A stretch of DNA of 64,000 nt from Micromussa lordhowensis (lineage: Eukaryota > Cnidaria > Anthozoa > Scleractinia > Lobophylliidae): positions 4,167,890 through 4,231,889 of the forward strand of contig OZ026608.1 of assembly GCA_964020085.1 (NCBI GenBank), in the 5' to 3' direction. Under the pieces are notes generated by a model. It worked only from the letters and a program-made list of their open reading frames with translations. It did no database searches and was not told the DNA's origin. The translations under genes and the position numbers were made by a program. This document shows, in pieces, positions 1 to 15,000 of the stretch (positions are counted from its first letter, which is position 1; every line of letters starts with the position of its first letter).

Positions 1-56
1 CAGATGACCATCCGTAATACGCTTATCTTCCAAACCGAGGGGCATAACGCAGCGAT
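1..56 (-). CDS. Discoidin domain D18 (type II), first 18 codons only, cut by window edge
   Basis: After the acceptor TTTAG the frame reads DRCVMPLGLEDKRITDGHL in phase 1, the type II start. EDKRITDGHL is nearly identical to the D10 start (EDKRITNGHF), so a third eight-domain block probably begins here. The gene continues outside the window. Confidence 0.85.
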   Translation of the reverse strand, partial: MAALCPSVWKISVLRMVI

Positions 57-3000
57 CTAAACAAAAGTAATATTGGAGGTATTAAAAATCAATGGACGTA
101 GAACGCGTGGCGTGCCTTACAAGTTCAAGTGCTTTCGTCGTGTCCCTCCACGCGAGTCCGCACGTGATATACTTTCAATGCTGGCCACACACGCTCCTGG
201 CGTTCTTTGTTAGCACCACTAATGAGACTCCTGTGCAGCAGCTTATTTTGGATTATTTTGAGAAATAGGACCTTTCCATGACCCGGTCACTTGCCAAAAG
301 TACACAATCAGCCTGGCTAGGACGCAAGTTACACAGTGGGACTTCCAACTTGACTTTCCTCTGTTTTGGATGACCCGCCGCATAACTTGCGGCCCACTAT
401 GGATAATTTTGCAAAACTGATATAGGTAAATGGGTTGTGCAAAGGGCTTGTTCACTCCCGGCACAAAAATAGTATTTTTAAAATCTACTACTTTTTGGAG
501 TCTGCTATAAAGTGTCATAGGTCTCACTGGAAAATTAAGGGTCCTAAGTTTCAAGGGAATTAAACAAGTAGAGTCAGAATGATATAGGTAAACATACCTT
601 CGGCGCAACCATAGAACTCCGCCCTCATGGAAATATGTTTGTACCAGCCCCAAGGATGAATTTCAATGTACTGGGCTTTGATTCGAGGGAACAGTCGATG
701 TTGAACAACGCTGTTTTGATCTCTGTTTCCTTGAAAGTACTAAAGGAAAGATCAGAAAAGAAGCATGGTTCAAAATTTCACGAATTTTCTTTGGTGGATG
801 TTACTCTGTTTATTACATCAATCCATAGGCCATTTGCACCTTGGGTCACATGACCAAAGTTTTACTAATTTCTTTATATTATGGGTTATAGCTTAAAGAA
901 TACCAGAAACGGAAAGAGCATATCAAAAATACCAAAATGGCCAAGTTTGAGGCCCCTGGCGTTAAAGAGTAAGTTTATATGACAGATTGAATTTTCGGAA
1001 AATTTAGAGTATATCTATGAAAAATGTTGCTGGAGAGCAAGGTCTTGCTCTCCAACACCTTTTTCCATACAGATCTTTTTACGTTTTTATAAATTAAGAC
1101 CGTCAATAAATCTCATTATTTAATGACAGGGGCCTCAAACTGGGCTATTATGCCATTTTCGAAAAGCTTATAGTCCGACAAGTTATAGCCCGTAGGTCAC
1201 GTGATGGCTTAGCTGCAAAAGGTCTCATTCAGCTCAACAATGAACAGAATGAATAGGAAATGGTAGAACATATTTGTTAATAAAATATTTTTCATTGAGC
1301 ATGTGACCATAATAATCATTGTACATGATATATAATGACCATTTAATAAATATAGTACCAAACCCAACTAAGCAGTCCCAAAAACCATTTAGAAGTCAGC
1401 GCGAACACTAAGGCCGCAAACCGTGAAAATCGAGGGAACAATGGCGTGAATCAGAGTGCTCAATTATAAGTTTCCTAAATTGCTGTCCCAGGAAAAAATA
1501 TTTTAAAATCTTCCGATCAAATACAGATGCCTCGTTAGCGCAGTAGGCAGCGCGTCAGTCTCATAATCTGAGTTAGAAATCTGAAGGTCGTGAGTTCGAT
1601 CCTCACACGGGGCACTATGTTTTGTTTTATATTTTTTGACTCGGTATGCGTTGGCGCCAGGGACGGTGTTGCAAATCCATCAGCTAAAAGTACGTACAAA
1701 AGCTTTTTTTAGACTGCGTATTTCACACAAAACTTTCACGTTTTCATTTGTTATTTTTCTGAGGTCTGTCTACCCAGTTAGAGAACTAAATCTCGCTTGC
1801 CACCAAAGGCTAAACACAATATGGGAAATAAAACTTTTAAGGATGAAGGAACAATCTGTTCCAACTCATTACCCGCTTGTAATTAAAGTGCCCCGTCCTT
1901 GAGTAAATAATTAAACATTTTCATTTGTAATTTTTATTCCTTATAAATTTGTCATCCTATTTCTAAATTTTAGCCTTTCTAAAGGTCGCGAGTTCGATCC
2001 TCTTACAATACTCGTGTTAATACGAAAAGCGCTCATTCTATATTCACTGAAAATATATGTACAAGACGACGTCAAGTGTTCACTGTGTGTTAAATGTTTT
2101 CTCTAATTTTGTTATTATTACTTTTTTTAGTTGTATATATCTTTATTCCCCAGGGCCCCTATGGATACCAGCCTCGTTTCTGAATGGCTACCGTGGCATA
2201 ACAAAGTTACATACTTACTTGTTATCAAAGAAACTTTTCAAACATATATGCATATGCAATATGTATGCAACTATGCATATGCAGTATGCATGCAGCTATG
2301 CATATGCAGTATGTACCTTTCGATTGCTGTTTTCCTTGTATTCTGCATAGTGTGCTCCATCCTGACTGAACGTCAAATAGTACTGAGTCACCCACTGTCG
2401 GGCGTCATGTCGTCCCTGAGTAGCGAACTTCACCACCCTTGTAGGGCGTCCAAAGTTCACCTGAAACCACTGTAGACGGTTGTTGTGGCGCGCGCACCAG
2501 GCTCCCATTCGCGCGCCGACACGGCGAAGATGAAGCCTGCCATTGTTAGGTGCATGGTTTTTGTCCCAGCTGGACGAGGCAGTAATTTGTGCTGCGCGAA
2601 TGCGACCGTTTTGCATTCCAAGGGGCCTGTTACATCGCGCACCTAAGTAAAGAACAACCATTGTCGACTAAAAATAGGGAACAGCGTTAGTTGGCCTTAG
2701 TTAACCTTTGTTCGCAACTGGAAACATAGCCGTAATAACGAGGTGGTTTGGTTGTAACTTATGAGTCTGTTTGCTTCTCAAAGGCAAGTCCGCACTCCAG
2801 TTATCGACCTGCAGCTAGCATGTATGGCCAGAACTTTAATAAGGGAAATTGAAAAATGTTTCCTGTTCTTAAGTTTTGTTTAAACCATATTTAAGAATTT
2901 AGTTTCAGATGAACCTATATCAGATTCTCGCAAGGCCACCTAATTTTTCAGTGCCAAACAACGGGGTTAGCTCTCAGGGTATGGGTGATCAAATGGTGAG

Positions 3001-6000
3001 GAGTAAACTTAAGAAATAATATAAGCTCGAACTGCAAGTTTTCGAAGCAGTGCTTCAACGATTCGTTCTCCACCGCAATGTTTTCTCCCGCTTTCTAAAG
3101 AAAATTTGAAGTATTTGCCAGCTCGCAGGACTTGATTGATGATTAGTATGGGTAATCAAATGGAGAGTAGTGAAATTAGGAAATAAACTCAAACGCGTTT
3201 TGTCAAAATTCTAATTTGAATTCTAATTAGAATTTTGGCAAAACGCAAGTGAAATTATTTCTTAATTTTACGAGTATACCATTTAATTACCTTCTAATAT
3301 CAAAGGTGACAAATTATGCTTACAATCGGGGGTTAATTACTTGTTTGTTTTATCAAAAAATTTTCCAGCCAAACTTTGCCATGATACTTTTATAATTTCA
3401 CATGTGTAATTATAAATTACCACTGAAATCTCGCGCCAAAGTAATGAGAAATATGTCACCCATGATCTTAATGTGAGAGGAGTAGACAAACCAAGCAACC
3501 GTAAGTGATATCCAAACTCACCGACAACACAACCATATAACTCCACTCTCATTGATATCCAGGAGTACCACGTGATTGGGTGGAATCTGAAGTAGCGTGC
3601 TGAGATTGGATGAAGGAGTCTGTGACGTACGATCACGTGCTGGTCATAGTTGGCTGGGAATATCTGAAATAAAAATCCATTACGTCATGTAAGACTTCAA
3701 TAACACGACTCACAATAATAGTGGGGGTAGGACTTAACTGACAGCTGAGAATTGGTTAAAATTGTTCCTGTCAGCTTAGAAATGATGCGTCTCTCGAGTT
3801 GCGTCTACTAGCGCGGGCCCCTTTCGTGAACAGAGGCCGGGAATCGCGCCCATTCCGTTTTCAGTCGTATCTTTTAGGGGTCAAATAAAGCTCGGGCCAC
3901 GCCCAGATTGGTCTGGTTTAGGGCTTTGACTTCGAAAATTTTCCGATCAGCATCTCCGATCTTTTCATATGGAAGTCCTCCCCCCTCAGGGTTCTGTTGT
4001 CCAGCGCGTCTGGCTATTAATGAATAAGGAACATGATTGCTACTGTTCCGAACTGACCTTGGTTCGACCTCTTTCTTTGTAAGTAACAAATTTGTATCCG
4101 TTCTTGCTGTATGACAGAGAATACGACTTCACCCACTGGGCCGAGTTCTGTCGACCTTGAGAAGCAATACGAGACACTTTGGCAAGGGCACCAAAATCAA
4201 TCTGAAGCCACTGATGTCTATCTCGCCTCTTTGCGCACCAGGCCCCTCCGTATCGACCATGTCTGCGGCCGTTCAGTCGTCCATTCCAAGGTCCACAGTA
4301 GTAGTTGTAGTACGAGGAAGCACGCATCATTTTATTGTGGACGCGCTTGTCTTCGAGACCAAGTGGCATGTCACAGCGATCTAGAAAAGGGAGAAAAACA
4401 TTTTCAGAGCATACATGGTTTGTTTTTCAAAATCACTATCACGTTCCGTCGGCTAAGGGTCGCCCCTCCTCTGGATACCTTTAGCAAGTTCAACAAAACA
4501 ACACAATATACTCGTCAGGAAACAAAAACGTTCGATTCCCATAATTACAATATTGGTGATTGTGAGAGTCACTTGATTTTATTGTTTCATTTTTCATACG
4601 TGCGAAAAATCTTCCCCTAACTAACGATTAGATTATTTCTATCACAGGATAGTCGACGAGGGTGCAGCCCGTGTAAATATCAGGCAATAGTCTAATTGGT
4701 TTAGTTTAAATCTACTAGTCGTTGAGAACTTTACATAAATCGGCAAGTATACTAATTCTATTTAACCGGTGTGTTTAATTCCCTCTAAGCTAAGGGAAAG
4801 TAACCAAACATATGTTAAAAAGGCTTTTTAAGTGACTTACTCCACGGACATCCAAGCAGCTCCAGTCTCATGGAAATATGTGCTCGCCAGCCTCGTGGTA
4901 TGATTCGAACATAGCGACCGTAGATTGCCGGGTTGATGGGATGGGTTTGCACGGATAGTTGATCACGGTTTCCTTGGAAAGTCTGTGTGAATCCAAAAGA
5001 ATGGCTAAAGCAACTTATAAGAAATCTTAGACTGAAGTAAAGGCTTTACTTTAAATAGTGTGAAAAAATGACTGGTTAGAAAAATTTGACATAGCTGGTT
5101 AACAAAAATAGAAATAATAACACAGCACAAGGAAACTAGCGAGGGCTTGAAACACGTCAAGTTACGTCGTTTTGTGACCAGTCTAGTCAATCTGAAAGCT
5201 CTTCAATCAGTACTTTTGGTAGTCCGTGACTACAAATAATTGTTGATTGTGTCCCCAAGTTAAATCATAAGCGCTTAGTTGATTAAAAAGTTGAACTTAA
5301 AATTTTATAGCCGCAGATAATTGGGAAAAAGCTGACTTTTCGAGTGTTAGACCTTCTTCCAGCCGAAAAATAAGAAGTTTTCATAAGCACTCGGTGAGTG
5401 GTTCTAAGGTGCAAGGCCTCTACTCTTTTTAAGTGAGCTAACACCTTGTCTTAAAAAAAAATTCAAAAGAAAACGCATTTCATTGCGAGGTTTATTTCCA
5501 GTGTTATGGCAAAAAAACGCGAAAACTGAAAAAGAGACCAAAAAATGATGGGATAAATAAAATCAACGAACTTTCTTACCTTTATTGCATAATTCCACCA
5601 GTACCTCACTTTAGAGAAGTGCATTCCGTTATAACCATAGTAAATACAGTACGCCGTCACCCATTGGACAGCATCTTGTCGGCCCTGTGTGGCAATACCA
5701 GTAATCTTCATTGCTCTTCTGAAGTCGATCTGTAGCCACTGATGGTGGTTGTTATGGCGCGAGGCCCACGACCCAATATAAGGGCCTCGTTTTGTACGGT
5801 GCAAGCGGGCCAGCCATGGAGCGTGATGTTTGTTCCACTGAGAGGAGGCAGTGATTTGGCTGTTTTTTATACGACCGGATTGGAGACCCACTGGCGCATC
5901 GCAAAAGTTTTCTGAATGAGAAAAACGTGGGTTAATGTTCTTAATTTAAAACCAGTGATGAATTAATCACGACCTGTAAAACTAACTTTATTCCTCATGC

Positions 6001-9000
6001 GCTATGGTCTCCGATTGGTTCTTGCGGTAACTCAAGCACCAATCAGAGTTGCTATACCGACCTACGTCATCATTTTGAATTTTTTAGTTTGCACAGGTAT
6101 CTTTTACTCTAGCGAGATTAAATCAAACGGTACGAAAGTCAGCAAACTTAATTCCTCCGAAGATTTCGAAAACAAGTTTTGTAATTAAACTTGATTATGA
6201 TCTTTTATTCTTCGGCCCTAAAGTTCACACTACCTGTTCCAAGCTCTCTGAAAAAAAAACGCTCTCTTACCTTGACTAGATTAAATGAAACAGTCAAAAA
6301 AAAATCAGTAAAAAAAAGCAGTCCAAAAAAATTAGCAAGTTAATTAAACTTGATTATGATCATTTTTTTCTTCGGCCCCAAAGTTCACACTTCCTGTACC
6401 AAGCTCTCTGAAAAAAAGCACGCTCTCTTACCTTGACTAGATTAAATGAAACAGTCCAAAAAAATCAGCAAAATTCGTTAAAATACCGGTCCAATGTATT
6501 TTTCGCCCATTTGTGTTATCTCGCACGAGTCCAATGGCAGTTTTACGATTGTTTTGCAGCGTAAGTACCGCGGATCATTTGTAGATTCTCAATGGACCAT
6601 ACTCGTATTCTCGGTTTTAGACTGGAACTAGCTTGCAACCGAGGCTAATGCGGAAAGTCTTTTCAACTGCAAATTCATCTCTTTTAAATGACATTCCCCC
6701 GCATGAGCCTCAATTTCAAGCTAGTTCCAGTCCAATACCGAGAATACAAATATGGTCTATCCTCTATTCTTCGTATAGCTACCTTTCAATCGTCCTCCGT
6801 AAAGCTCGACTCTCATGGCAATGTATGAGCGCCAGCCTTTAGGGTGAATCCTAATGTAGCGTGCCCTGATTGCGGGGAGTATTTTGTGTGAAACTGTGTG
6901 ATAAATGTCGTAGTTACCAATGAAGAGCTACACGTTGTAAGAAGAAAAGAAAAGAAACGTAAGGTACTTCGATAAAAATTACATTTAATGCACAATTTGA
7001 ACAGGGAATATAAGTAAGTATAATAAGTATAATTTCCAGAGGTGAGTGTAAGAATCAGAGGGTTTCGTTCGTCGAAAAACTCGGCTTATGAAGCTATATT
7101 TACGCTGCGAGGCGGACCCAGGGGCGAATAAATTTTTCCGTGTGATTTTCTTTTTTTGATCCCCCATACCCCATCCCGCATCGCCCTTGTCAAAATGAAC
7201 AAATCCTGTCTCTGCCAAAGTATTTTCAGTATCCCGTATCCCGCCATTAAACTCTCGACCCGCATCCCGCCAAATCTATGTCGGGGACCGTCTGGAAATT
7301 AATTACAGGTGTTACAACACATTGAGAAATGAGAGGTTAGCTTGCCTTGACGCGACCATAAGACACGTAACTTCTAAACCGCGCTCCGAAGCGACTATAG
7401 GACATCTGATATTTGGTGACCCATTGATGAGCTTCTCTTCTTCCTTGTGTAGCGATTCCTTTGATGATACTCAACTGCCTCAAGTCAATCTGTAGAAACT
7501 GTTTGGTGTTTCGATACTTTGCTACCCAGGCCCCTGTTCGTCCATGACTGTTATAGATGTTCAGACGCGCTCGGTCAGGTCCGTGGTTGTAGTTGTACGA
7601 CGATGAGGCCCGAAGATGACCCGAGAGAATACGATAGTCTTCCATACCAAGAGGCATCGTGAAACGATCTGAAAACAATTTGTGAGATAATTATACGGTT
7701 AAAAGACTACGAAAAGTCAACTCTCTCATAGGTGAGCTACGTTGCGCGGCCATTACTGTCAATCGTGTACAATGTTGTTCATAACTATTACACGATGCCT
7801 TCTTTATAAAGCTAGTAAGTGTGTTTATAATAATAGTAATAATGATAATTTAGGATAAACACGAGCGATATAAAATAAATAGAACGACGTTTCGATGACT
7901 CCATGTCATCATTATCGAGTTCGAATTACATGATAGAATTGATTGTATATATAGTAATAGAAGTGTGAAAATATGTGAGAAATTGAAAAAGGTATTTAAA
8001 TATTCAAATGTTATGTAAAAAGTTTGGCGCGAACAGAATCCGATTGCGTGTTAAGTTTTGGTTTTATGTTCCTGATGAACAGCATCTCGTAGATTAAACA
8101 GTCAAACTTTGTGCGACATTTCTTTAGGACTCTAAACTGGTCTTGTAAATTAGTCGGTTGCAGCCTGTGTTCTTCTTGCAAGTGTTTACCAATAGCAGAA
8201 TGTTTATGTTCGGCGATGCGTTGAAAGAGGTGTCGTGATGTGTATCCGACATAATCTGTATCACACAGATCACATGAAAATTTGTAAACAACGCAATGTT
8301 GGTTAATTAGGGGAGGTTTGACCTCCACATCTTTGATGTCATCAATGATCTTTAATAATGACTTTACTTAAGTGTCCTATGTATTTAGCACTGTTGTACT
8401 AATTGGGGATACTGTAAATAAATAAACAAATATTTCAAATAGAACATAAACTGTTACGAATCCCAACTGGTGAGAGGCACACCAGTTGGTTATTTACACA
8501 ACGCGGTCGAGGAGTTGAACTCGGAACTATCGAGAACAAGTCCAGATAGTGGTAGGGTGTTTGACGACGGAACAACAATTTAATTATCCATTTGTTTCTA
8601 AATGTTCTACCGTAACTTCGTTTTTTCGCAGACGACCTCCAGCCATTGCACACTAAAGGCTGATAGTGTACGAGTAGTTCAGCCAATCAGATTGTAGCAT
8701 CTGCATTATTATACAAGTATTATATCAGTTTTGATGCTCGTTGTATATTTCTAAAATATTAAAACAAATAAGGTTTACCGATTCGACAGCCGTAGAACTC
8801 CACTCTCATCGAGATATGAGCGTGCCATCCCCACGGATGTATCCGGATGTACTGTCCTCGTATGGCGGGAATGAATGGATATGACTTCACCGTGTTGCGA
8901 TCACGGTTAGCACTGAAATACTGAAATATGAAAAGAAAAGAAGTTGGTTTGCTGTCAACTGCGCCAATTCAGTCTAGTAGTCCCGTGGACTTCCTAAGGA

Positions 9001-12000
9001 CGTTAATGCTCTTCCAAAACTAGACTGTATCGTCGAACGCTCCGATGGAGTCGAGAGAGGACTGGACGCCAGCGCAAAACGGGGGACTTAATGGCTTCTC
9101 TCGCTATTTTTTTCCGCATGAGTTGAAAGATAGGGAGGAAAGCGAGTCTATGAACAGTCTATTCCCAAACAGAAGGAAATATTTGTACAAAAATAGAATG
9201 CATTTCCCAAACCGCAATGCGGACATCGTGACGTCACATGAATATGCAGGGTCCACAAATGCTTCAGCGACGGGGTAGGGGGAGAGGAGGCTTTAAACAA
9301 CTAGAAACCAGGGACAATAACGTGAGACAGACTTGCGAAATACTTATTATCGTTAGACGCGAAAACTGGGACCTTATTACGAGGCTTCTTGCATTTTACT
9401 GCTTGTCATTGCTGTTGACTTTCGCGGGGAAAGCTGTCATAAACTGTATTATTGGACAAAGGACAAAAACGACAAAAATTGTCACGCTTCAATTTCTTCT
9501 CATCGTTTGAAGATCCCAGAATTACTTTCGATGACTTCTGATGCGTCAGTCGGTCAGTAATTGAATGGATCTTGGCGCCCAAGGATACACGGAGCATTTG
9601 TATGCAAGATATGAGTTAGTTGCGGTGTGCTAAATTGAGAAACTTTAAGCAACGCGAGGAATTGACTTTTTACGCTCGAACTTAGGTGCTAGATTCTGTG
9701 CACGTTTAGTAACAAATTCAAGTCGCCAGAATAAAGACCTCAGTCTTATCGGAAAAGGATAAAAAACGCAAAAGGTGTAAATTCATATAATACCTTCCTG
9801 GTGTTTCGTTCTTTATACTCTGAAAAGTGAACTCTATCCATACTGTGCGTTATATAGTACTGTGTCACCCACTGGTTCGCGTCCTGTCTTCCCTGGGTGC
9901 AGATTCGTATTATTTTGGCTGCTCCGCCAAAGTAGACCTGCAGCCACTGGTACCTAGTATTGTATCTTGCGGACCAGGCCCCCATGAAACGGCCGCGGCG
10001 ACGGTAATGAAGCCGAGCGAGATGAGCGGCGTGGTTCACATCCCATTTGGACGAGGCCGTGATCATGTGATTTTTTAGACGGCCAGACTGCATTCCCATT
10101 GGTCTGTTACAGAGTGGACCTATGACCGGAAAGAGAATAGACATAGGAAGTAATCGTTCGAATAAGGTGAAATAACAGCACAAGTCAATCACGATACTCT
10201 ACAGCAAAATTCCGGGGTAGAGCAAAGTTTTAACGCTTTTCGCCTCAATTTATGAGCTATTCTGCTATTTATATAAATGTGTTGGCATTGTCGTTCTCTC
10301 GTCAGGTTCAATGCTCTATGGTCATTAATGTACAGCACTAAGGCTTTCAAAGAATTGGAATGAAAGTCACAAAGTCAGGTTTTTTAGTATTTTTCAGAGT
10401 TGGCTTCAGAAACAGATTGATCTACTGGAAGACTGGAAGAAAAATCTATTCGCTCAAAAATATAAGCCACGCTGACAAATTCGTATCACAAAATAGTCAA
10501 CGCCCAATTCCCTCTATGAGATGCGCCCGCATGGAATCATGGTAATGTTGTATTTATCAGCTTGGACTGGATATTTCGTTTGATGAATACAACTACCATG
10601 ATTCCCTGCAGGCGCTTATCATAGAGCCATTTAGCCATTTGTACTGAGTGATTTTCAAGATCATATCTAAACAGCACGTTATACGATATAAGAATTCTAA
10701 TTTCTTGAGAACATGCATGCATAGAGACTAGAAACAGAACTTACCCAATCTGCAGCCATACAGCTCCACTCTCATAGAGATATAGCTGTACCAGGCCTTT
10801 GGATGAATGCGAACGTAACGTGTTTTCAACGAAGGTCTAAACTTGTGAAATACAACGAGATTTCTTTCCATGTTTCCCTGAAAGACCTAGAAGTATAAAA
10901 AGACGAAAAAGCTTGCATGAATTAACAAGGTGACAAACACGCACAGAAATCACCTTCTAGAGTATATGGTACACACTATGGCTTAATAATTAATTGGTAA
11001 ATGGTTTTTATCATGGTAGTCTAATATATCAGTCTACGGCTCTTCTTGTCCGTCAAGTACCCAACCACCCTGATTTCATTTTTTAGTCCCTTTGAACTAT
11101 ACAAGAATTTTGCTCTCAGTTTTGTCTGCACTAATTCTATTCAACAACAGTTCCCCTGAAAACATTACTTGTATAATAAGGAGGGCAAAAATTAAAATTC
11201 ACTTTGAAAAGGTACTTCGAAGATTCTTGAGCCCGAGATTATCTTCCAAGACTCAATAGCAGGCTCGTACATTTCCGAACATTTCCGAAGTAGAAACGAA
11301 ACTTCCCGAAGATAACCCTTAAATCTTCGAAGAGTCCCGGAAACAAATTTTGCAAAAATACATGGGATTATAATCCTTAATTTTTCTCCACCTCTTAGTG
11401 ACCACCTGTACTAAGCTCTCTGACAAATAGCCCACCAGAAAGGAAATTAGTGTTTTGGCGTTTTCTGCAACGGTTACCTTGACTCTCTTTCCGTGTTTAA
11501 CAGGAAAGAACCTCACTCCATCGTTGCTATAGGACACTGTGTAGGACTTGACCCATTGATTGGCATCATACCGACCCTGTGTAGCGATTCTCTTCACCCT
11601 TGATGCAATTCCTAAGTCAATCTGCAGCCACTGATGGGTGTTGCGGTACTTTGCAATCCAGCCCCCTCGGGTAGAACCATGGTTCCGCGCCTGCAGTCTG
11701 GCACTCCAGGGACCATAGTATTGGTTGTACATGGAGGAGGCAGTAAGCATTCCCTTGGTAACCCGGCCGTCTTGCATTCCCAAAGGAACATCACATGGAT
11801 CTATTTGAATCATGAAACAATGTTACGAATAGCTAACTGACCAGCGATAATCCTGTATGGTACCAGTCGAGAAGTTGATTTTGTTTTTCTTGTTTTGGCG
11901 AAATTGTTTGTTAAGTTAAGAAGTTTTGAACCTAAAATAGAGCTAAAATGATCTTACCTGCTCGACATCCGTAAAACTCGACCCTCATAGAGATGTGACT

Positions 12001-15000
12001 TCTCCATCCTCTCGGGTGCAAGCGAACAAAACGAGCCAGAATAGGTGGATTGATGGCTTGCGTGACAATACTGTTACGGTCACGATTTCCTGGAAAGTAC
12101 TGGAAAGATAGGTGAGTGATTAATAGTTGGCATAGTCGAAACGTCAGCTTCACTAACTCGTTACGGTGGTTACTTGCTCGCGGTCGCATCCCAACAGTTT
12201 CTGTAAAAACTAATACCTTTGTAACAGGCAAAAGCCTGAAAATGACTCAGTGCTCTCTTTTCTCATACCTTATCCTGGCTTTTAAACCTATATATCTGCC
12301 AGTGACTTCCATCCAAGCTGGAAGACAGCAGGTAACGCGTTACCCACTGGTCAGCGTCGTGTCGTCCTTGCGTGTCCACTTTGGTGATACGCATTGGTCG
12401 GGAGAAATCAAACTTGATCCATTGGTTGTGATTGTTGTGTCTTGCGCACCAGGCTCCCACGTAACTTCCATGCTTTACTCGACCCAGTCTTCCCAGCCAA
12501 GCCGCGTGATGTTTGTTGTACTCAGATGATGCGGTAATCTTGGAATTACTGAGTCTTCTAACCAATGGATTACTACAAACGGAGACTGGGAAAGACATGG
12601 GAAAATGCATGAATTTGTTTATTTTATCTATCTCTTCTCTCCTGTTAAAAAGGTCAGGTCAAGCTAGTCACACAGAAAAATGGTTAAGTCGTGTTAACCA
12701 CACTACAAAATCGATAAAATCACTTTGGTCACGCTATAGATTTCGAAATTCTTAAGTCACGCTACTACCGCTAGAAGGCGGTCAAGTCAAGCTACTTACA
12801 ATATGAAATTGTTAAATCACGCTACTCACACTATTGCCGGTGTTCATGTGTCGTCGTCATTTTCCAAAATTAAACATTACCAACTGTTCTGAAGTTTTAG
12901 TTTTATCAGATATAAGATCCTCTACGAGCTTGACGTTTTAAGATCGACAGGGTTCTTTGTTTTTTTACAGAGGACGTTTGAATTTCTTAGTTTATGGGTT
13001 GCGTGACATTAAAATGGCGGCCCGACAAGGCTCTCGCGTTGGTCAAAACTAAAAGAGGAGTTATCGCTCAGGTTTTTTGCTAACTGAATAGTTCTTGCAC
13101 TGAAAGAATTGTTACTATAAATCTGTCAGAAAACTAGACTAATGATGTTTCGTTTCAACAGAAAAACTCAATGACAGATGTTTCTGTTATTGTACGGCCG
13201 CCCATGTTGGCGTTGGTGCTCCTAGGAAGGGCACAGCGTCTCCATAGAAAGCTCTATAAATTTGGGTTTACACTTTTCCGAATAACGCGTGAATGAAAAA
13301 CCACACAGACCTAAATCTTGGCGAGGTTGTATATATATCAATCATCTGTCATATCCCAAATTCTTGAGTTGATTTATTCAATGGTTATAATTTTTATATT
13401 TAAACGCGTGACAGTGCAAACCGAGAATAGCCCGGTTAAGTCACGCTACTCACACAATAATCATCCTTTCTCACTCACCAAAATATTGACTGTTTGTCTA
13501 CGTAAAAAATCACGGTCATTACAAAGATATGAAGAAGAAAAACTGGAACATACCATAGCAACCATAGATTTCTGCCCTTAGAGATATCCAGCTGTACCAT
13601 CCCTTAGGATGGATGCGAACGTACACAGCGCTAAAAGGTTTTACAAAATCGTGGTACACGATCGTATGCCTGTTGCTGTTTCCAGTGAAAACCTTTATCA
13701 GAGTGAAAAATATTGCATTGTAAAACAACTGAGAGGCTGGGATCGAGGTTGGTAAGAAGCTTAATTCAATTTTCAGCGTGTAAAGCGCCACTATGCTCTT
13801 GTGGTAGTCGGCGAGTTCAGCTTTGTCAAGAACAAATTTTGTTACCAGTATGGTGGAAGATTTGACATCGAATTTCATTTTTCAAATTCATTAATAATTC
13901 ATCAACTCTAAACAAAGGAAATTATGACCGTGACGGTGGTTTGGATATCCGATCTTAATTAGCATAGATTTTTACGACTTTAACTCTCCATTTTCTCCTC
14001 AGTTTTAGTTTCGATTGCGAAGATATATCAAACACTCAAAACAGTGTTCGAGCACATTTGCAAATACCTCGAAGTTCGTCAAAAAATACTCCGCTACGCG
14101 TCTTATTTTCAACTCTCTTCTCGGTGTTTGGAAATGTGCTCACACACGGTCTTTCGTGTTTAAACACTTTGTAATGTCATGGTCCGAAACCACTCTTACC
14201 TTACCGGCTACGATGGTTGCCTTTATCAACTTCAAGTTGAAAAATAGCTAAGTGTTTCACTTGCCTGCCGAAGCAGTACAACAGTTTGTGAAACTAATAA
14301 CTATGTTCACACTCACCTTAGTTCCTCTTCCTTCAGTGTAATACCGGAAGTTTGTCGTGTCCGGACTGAAAGATACAATGTACTTCGTCACCCATTGATT
14401 AGCATCCTGCCTGCCTTGGGTAGCAATTCCTGTCGCCTTGACAACGCTCACAAAGCTCACTTGCAACCACTGATTGTGATTTCTGGTTCTGACGCTCCAT
14501 GACCAGCGGTGATTCAAGCGGCCGTGCCATGGCGCCAGGTGGTGATTGTAATACGTAGATGCCGAGAAATGGCCGTTTGTGATACGCTTGTCCTCGAGAC
14601 CAAGAGGAAGGGAACAGCGTCCTGTGTTGAATTGACAGGAAAGTTTAAGTTAATCGTAATGAGAGCAACAAATTATATTGCCAAGCATCTATAGTCTAAC
14701 TAACCTCTTGTGTACGCATTGCATGCCTATGATCCCTGTTTTAGACTTTGCACGCCTTACGTGCCTATGATACGTACTTGCTATTTCCATGCGACTTAAA
14801 TTCTCGTTTTTTGACAAATTACAACTGCGCAGACCTTATTTTGAAAGAGGCGGAGAAATAGCCAATCTTTTATTTCTAAGCACTAGCGCGAAAATATTGG
14901 TTTTTAGAGCACTGGACAACGTACGCGCTGAGTCTGGCCGTTAGAAATTTCTTAACACTCTGTGTCGAATTGTGCTTTACACTTGGACACTGAAAACCAT

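Noticed and set aside
635..853. Plus-strand ORFs opposite discoidin exons (also near 9827, 12116, 15753, 20693, 27614)
   Set aside because: They are antisense shadows of exons A and B; the minus strand carries the conserved frame with splice sites.
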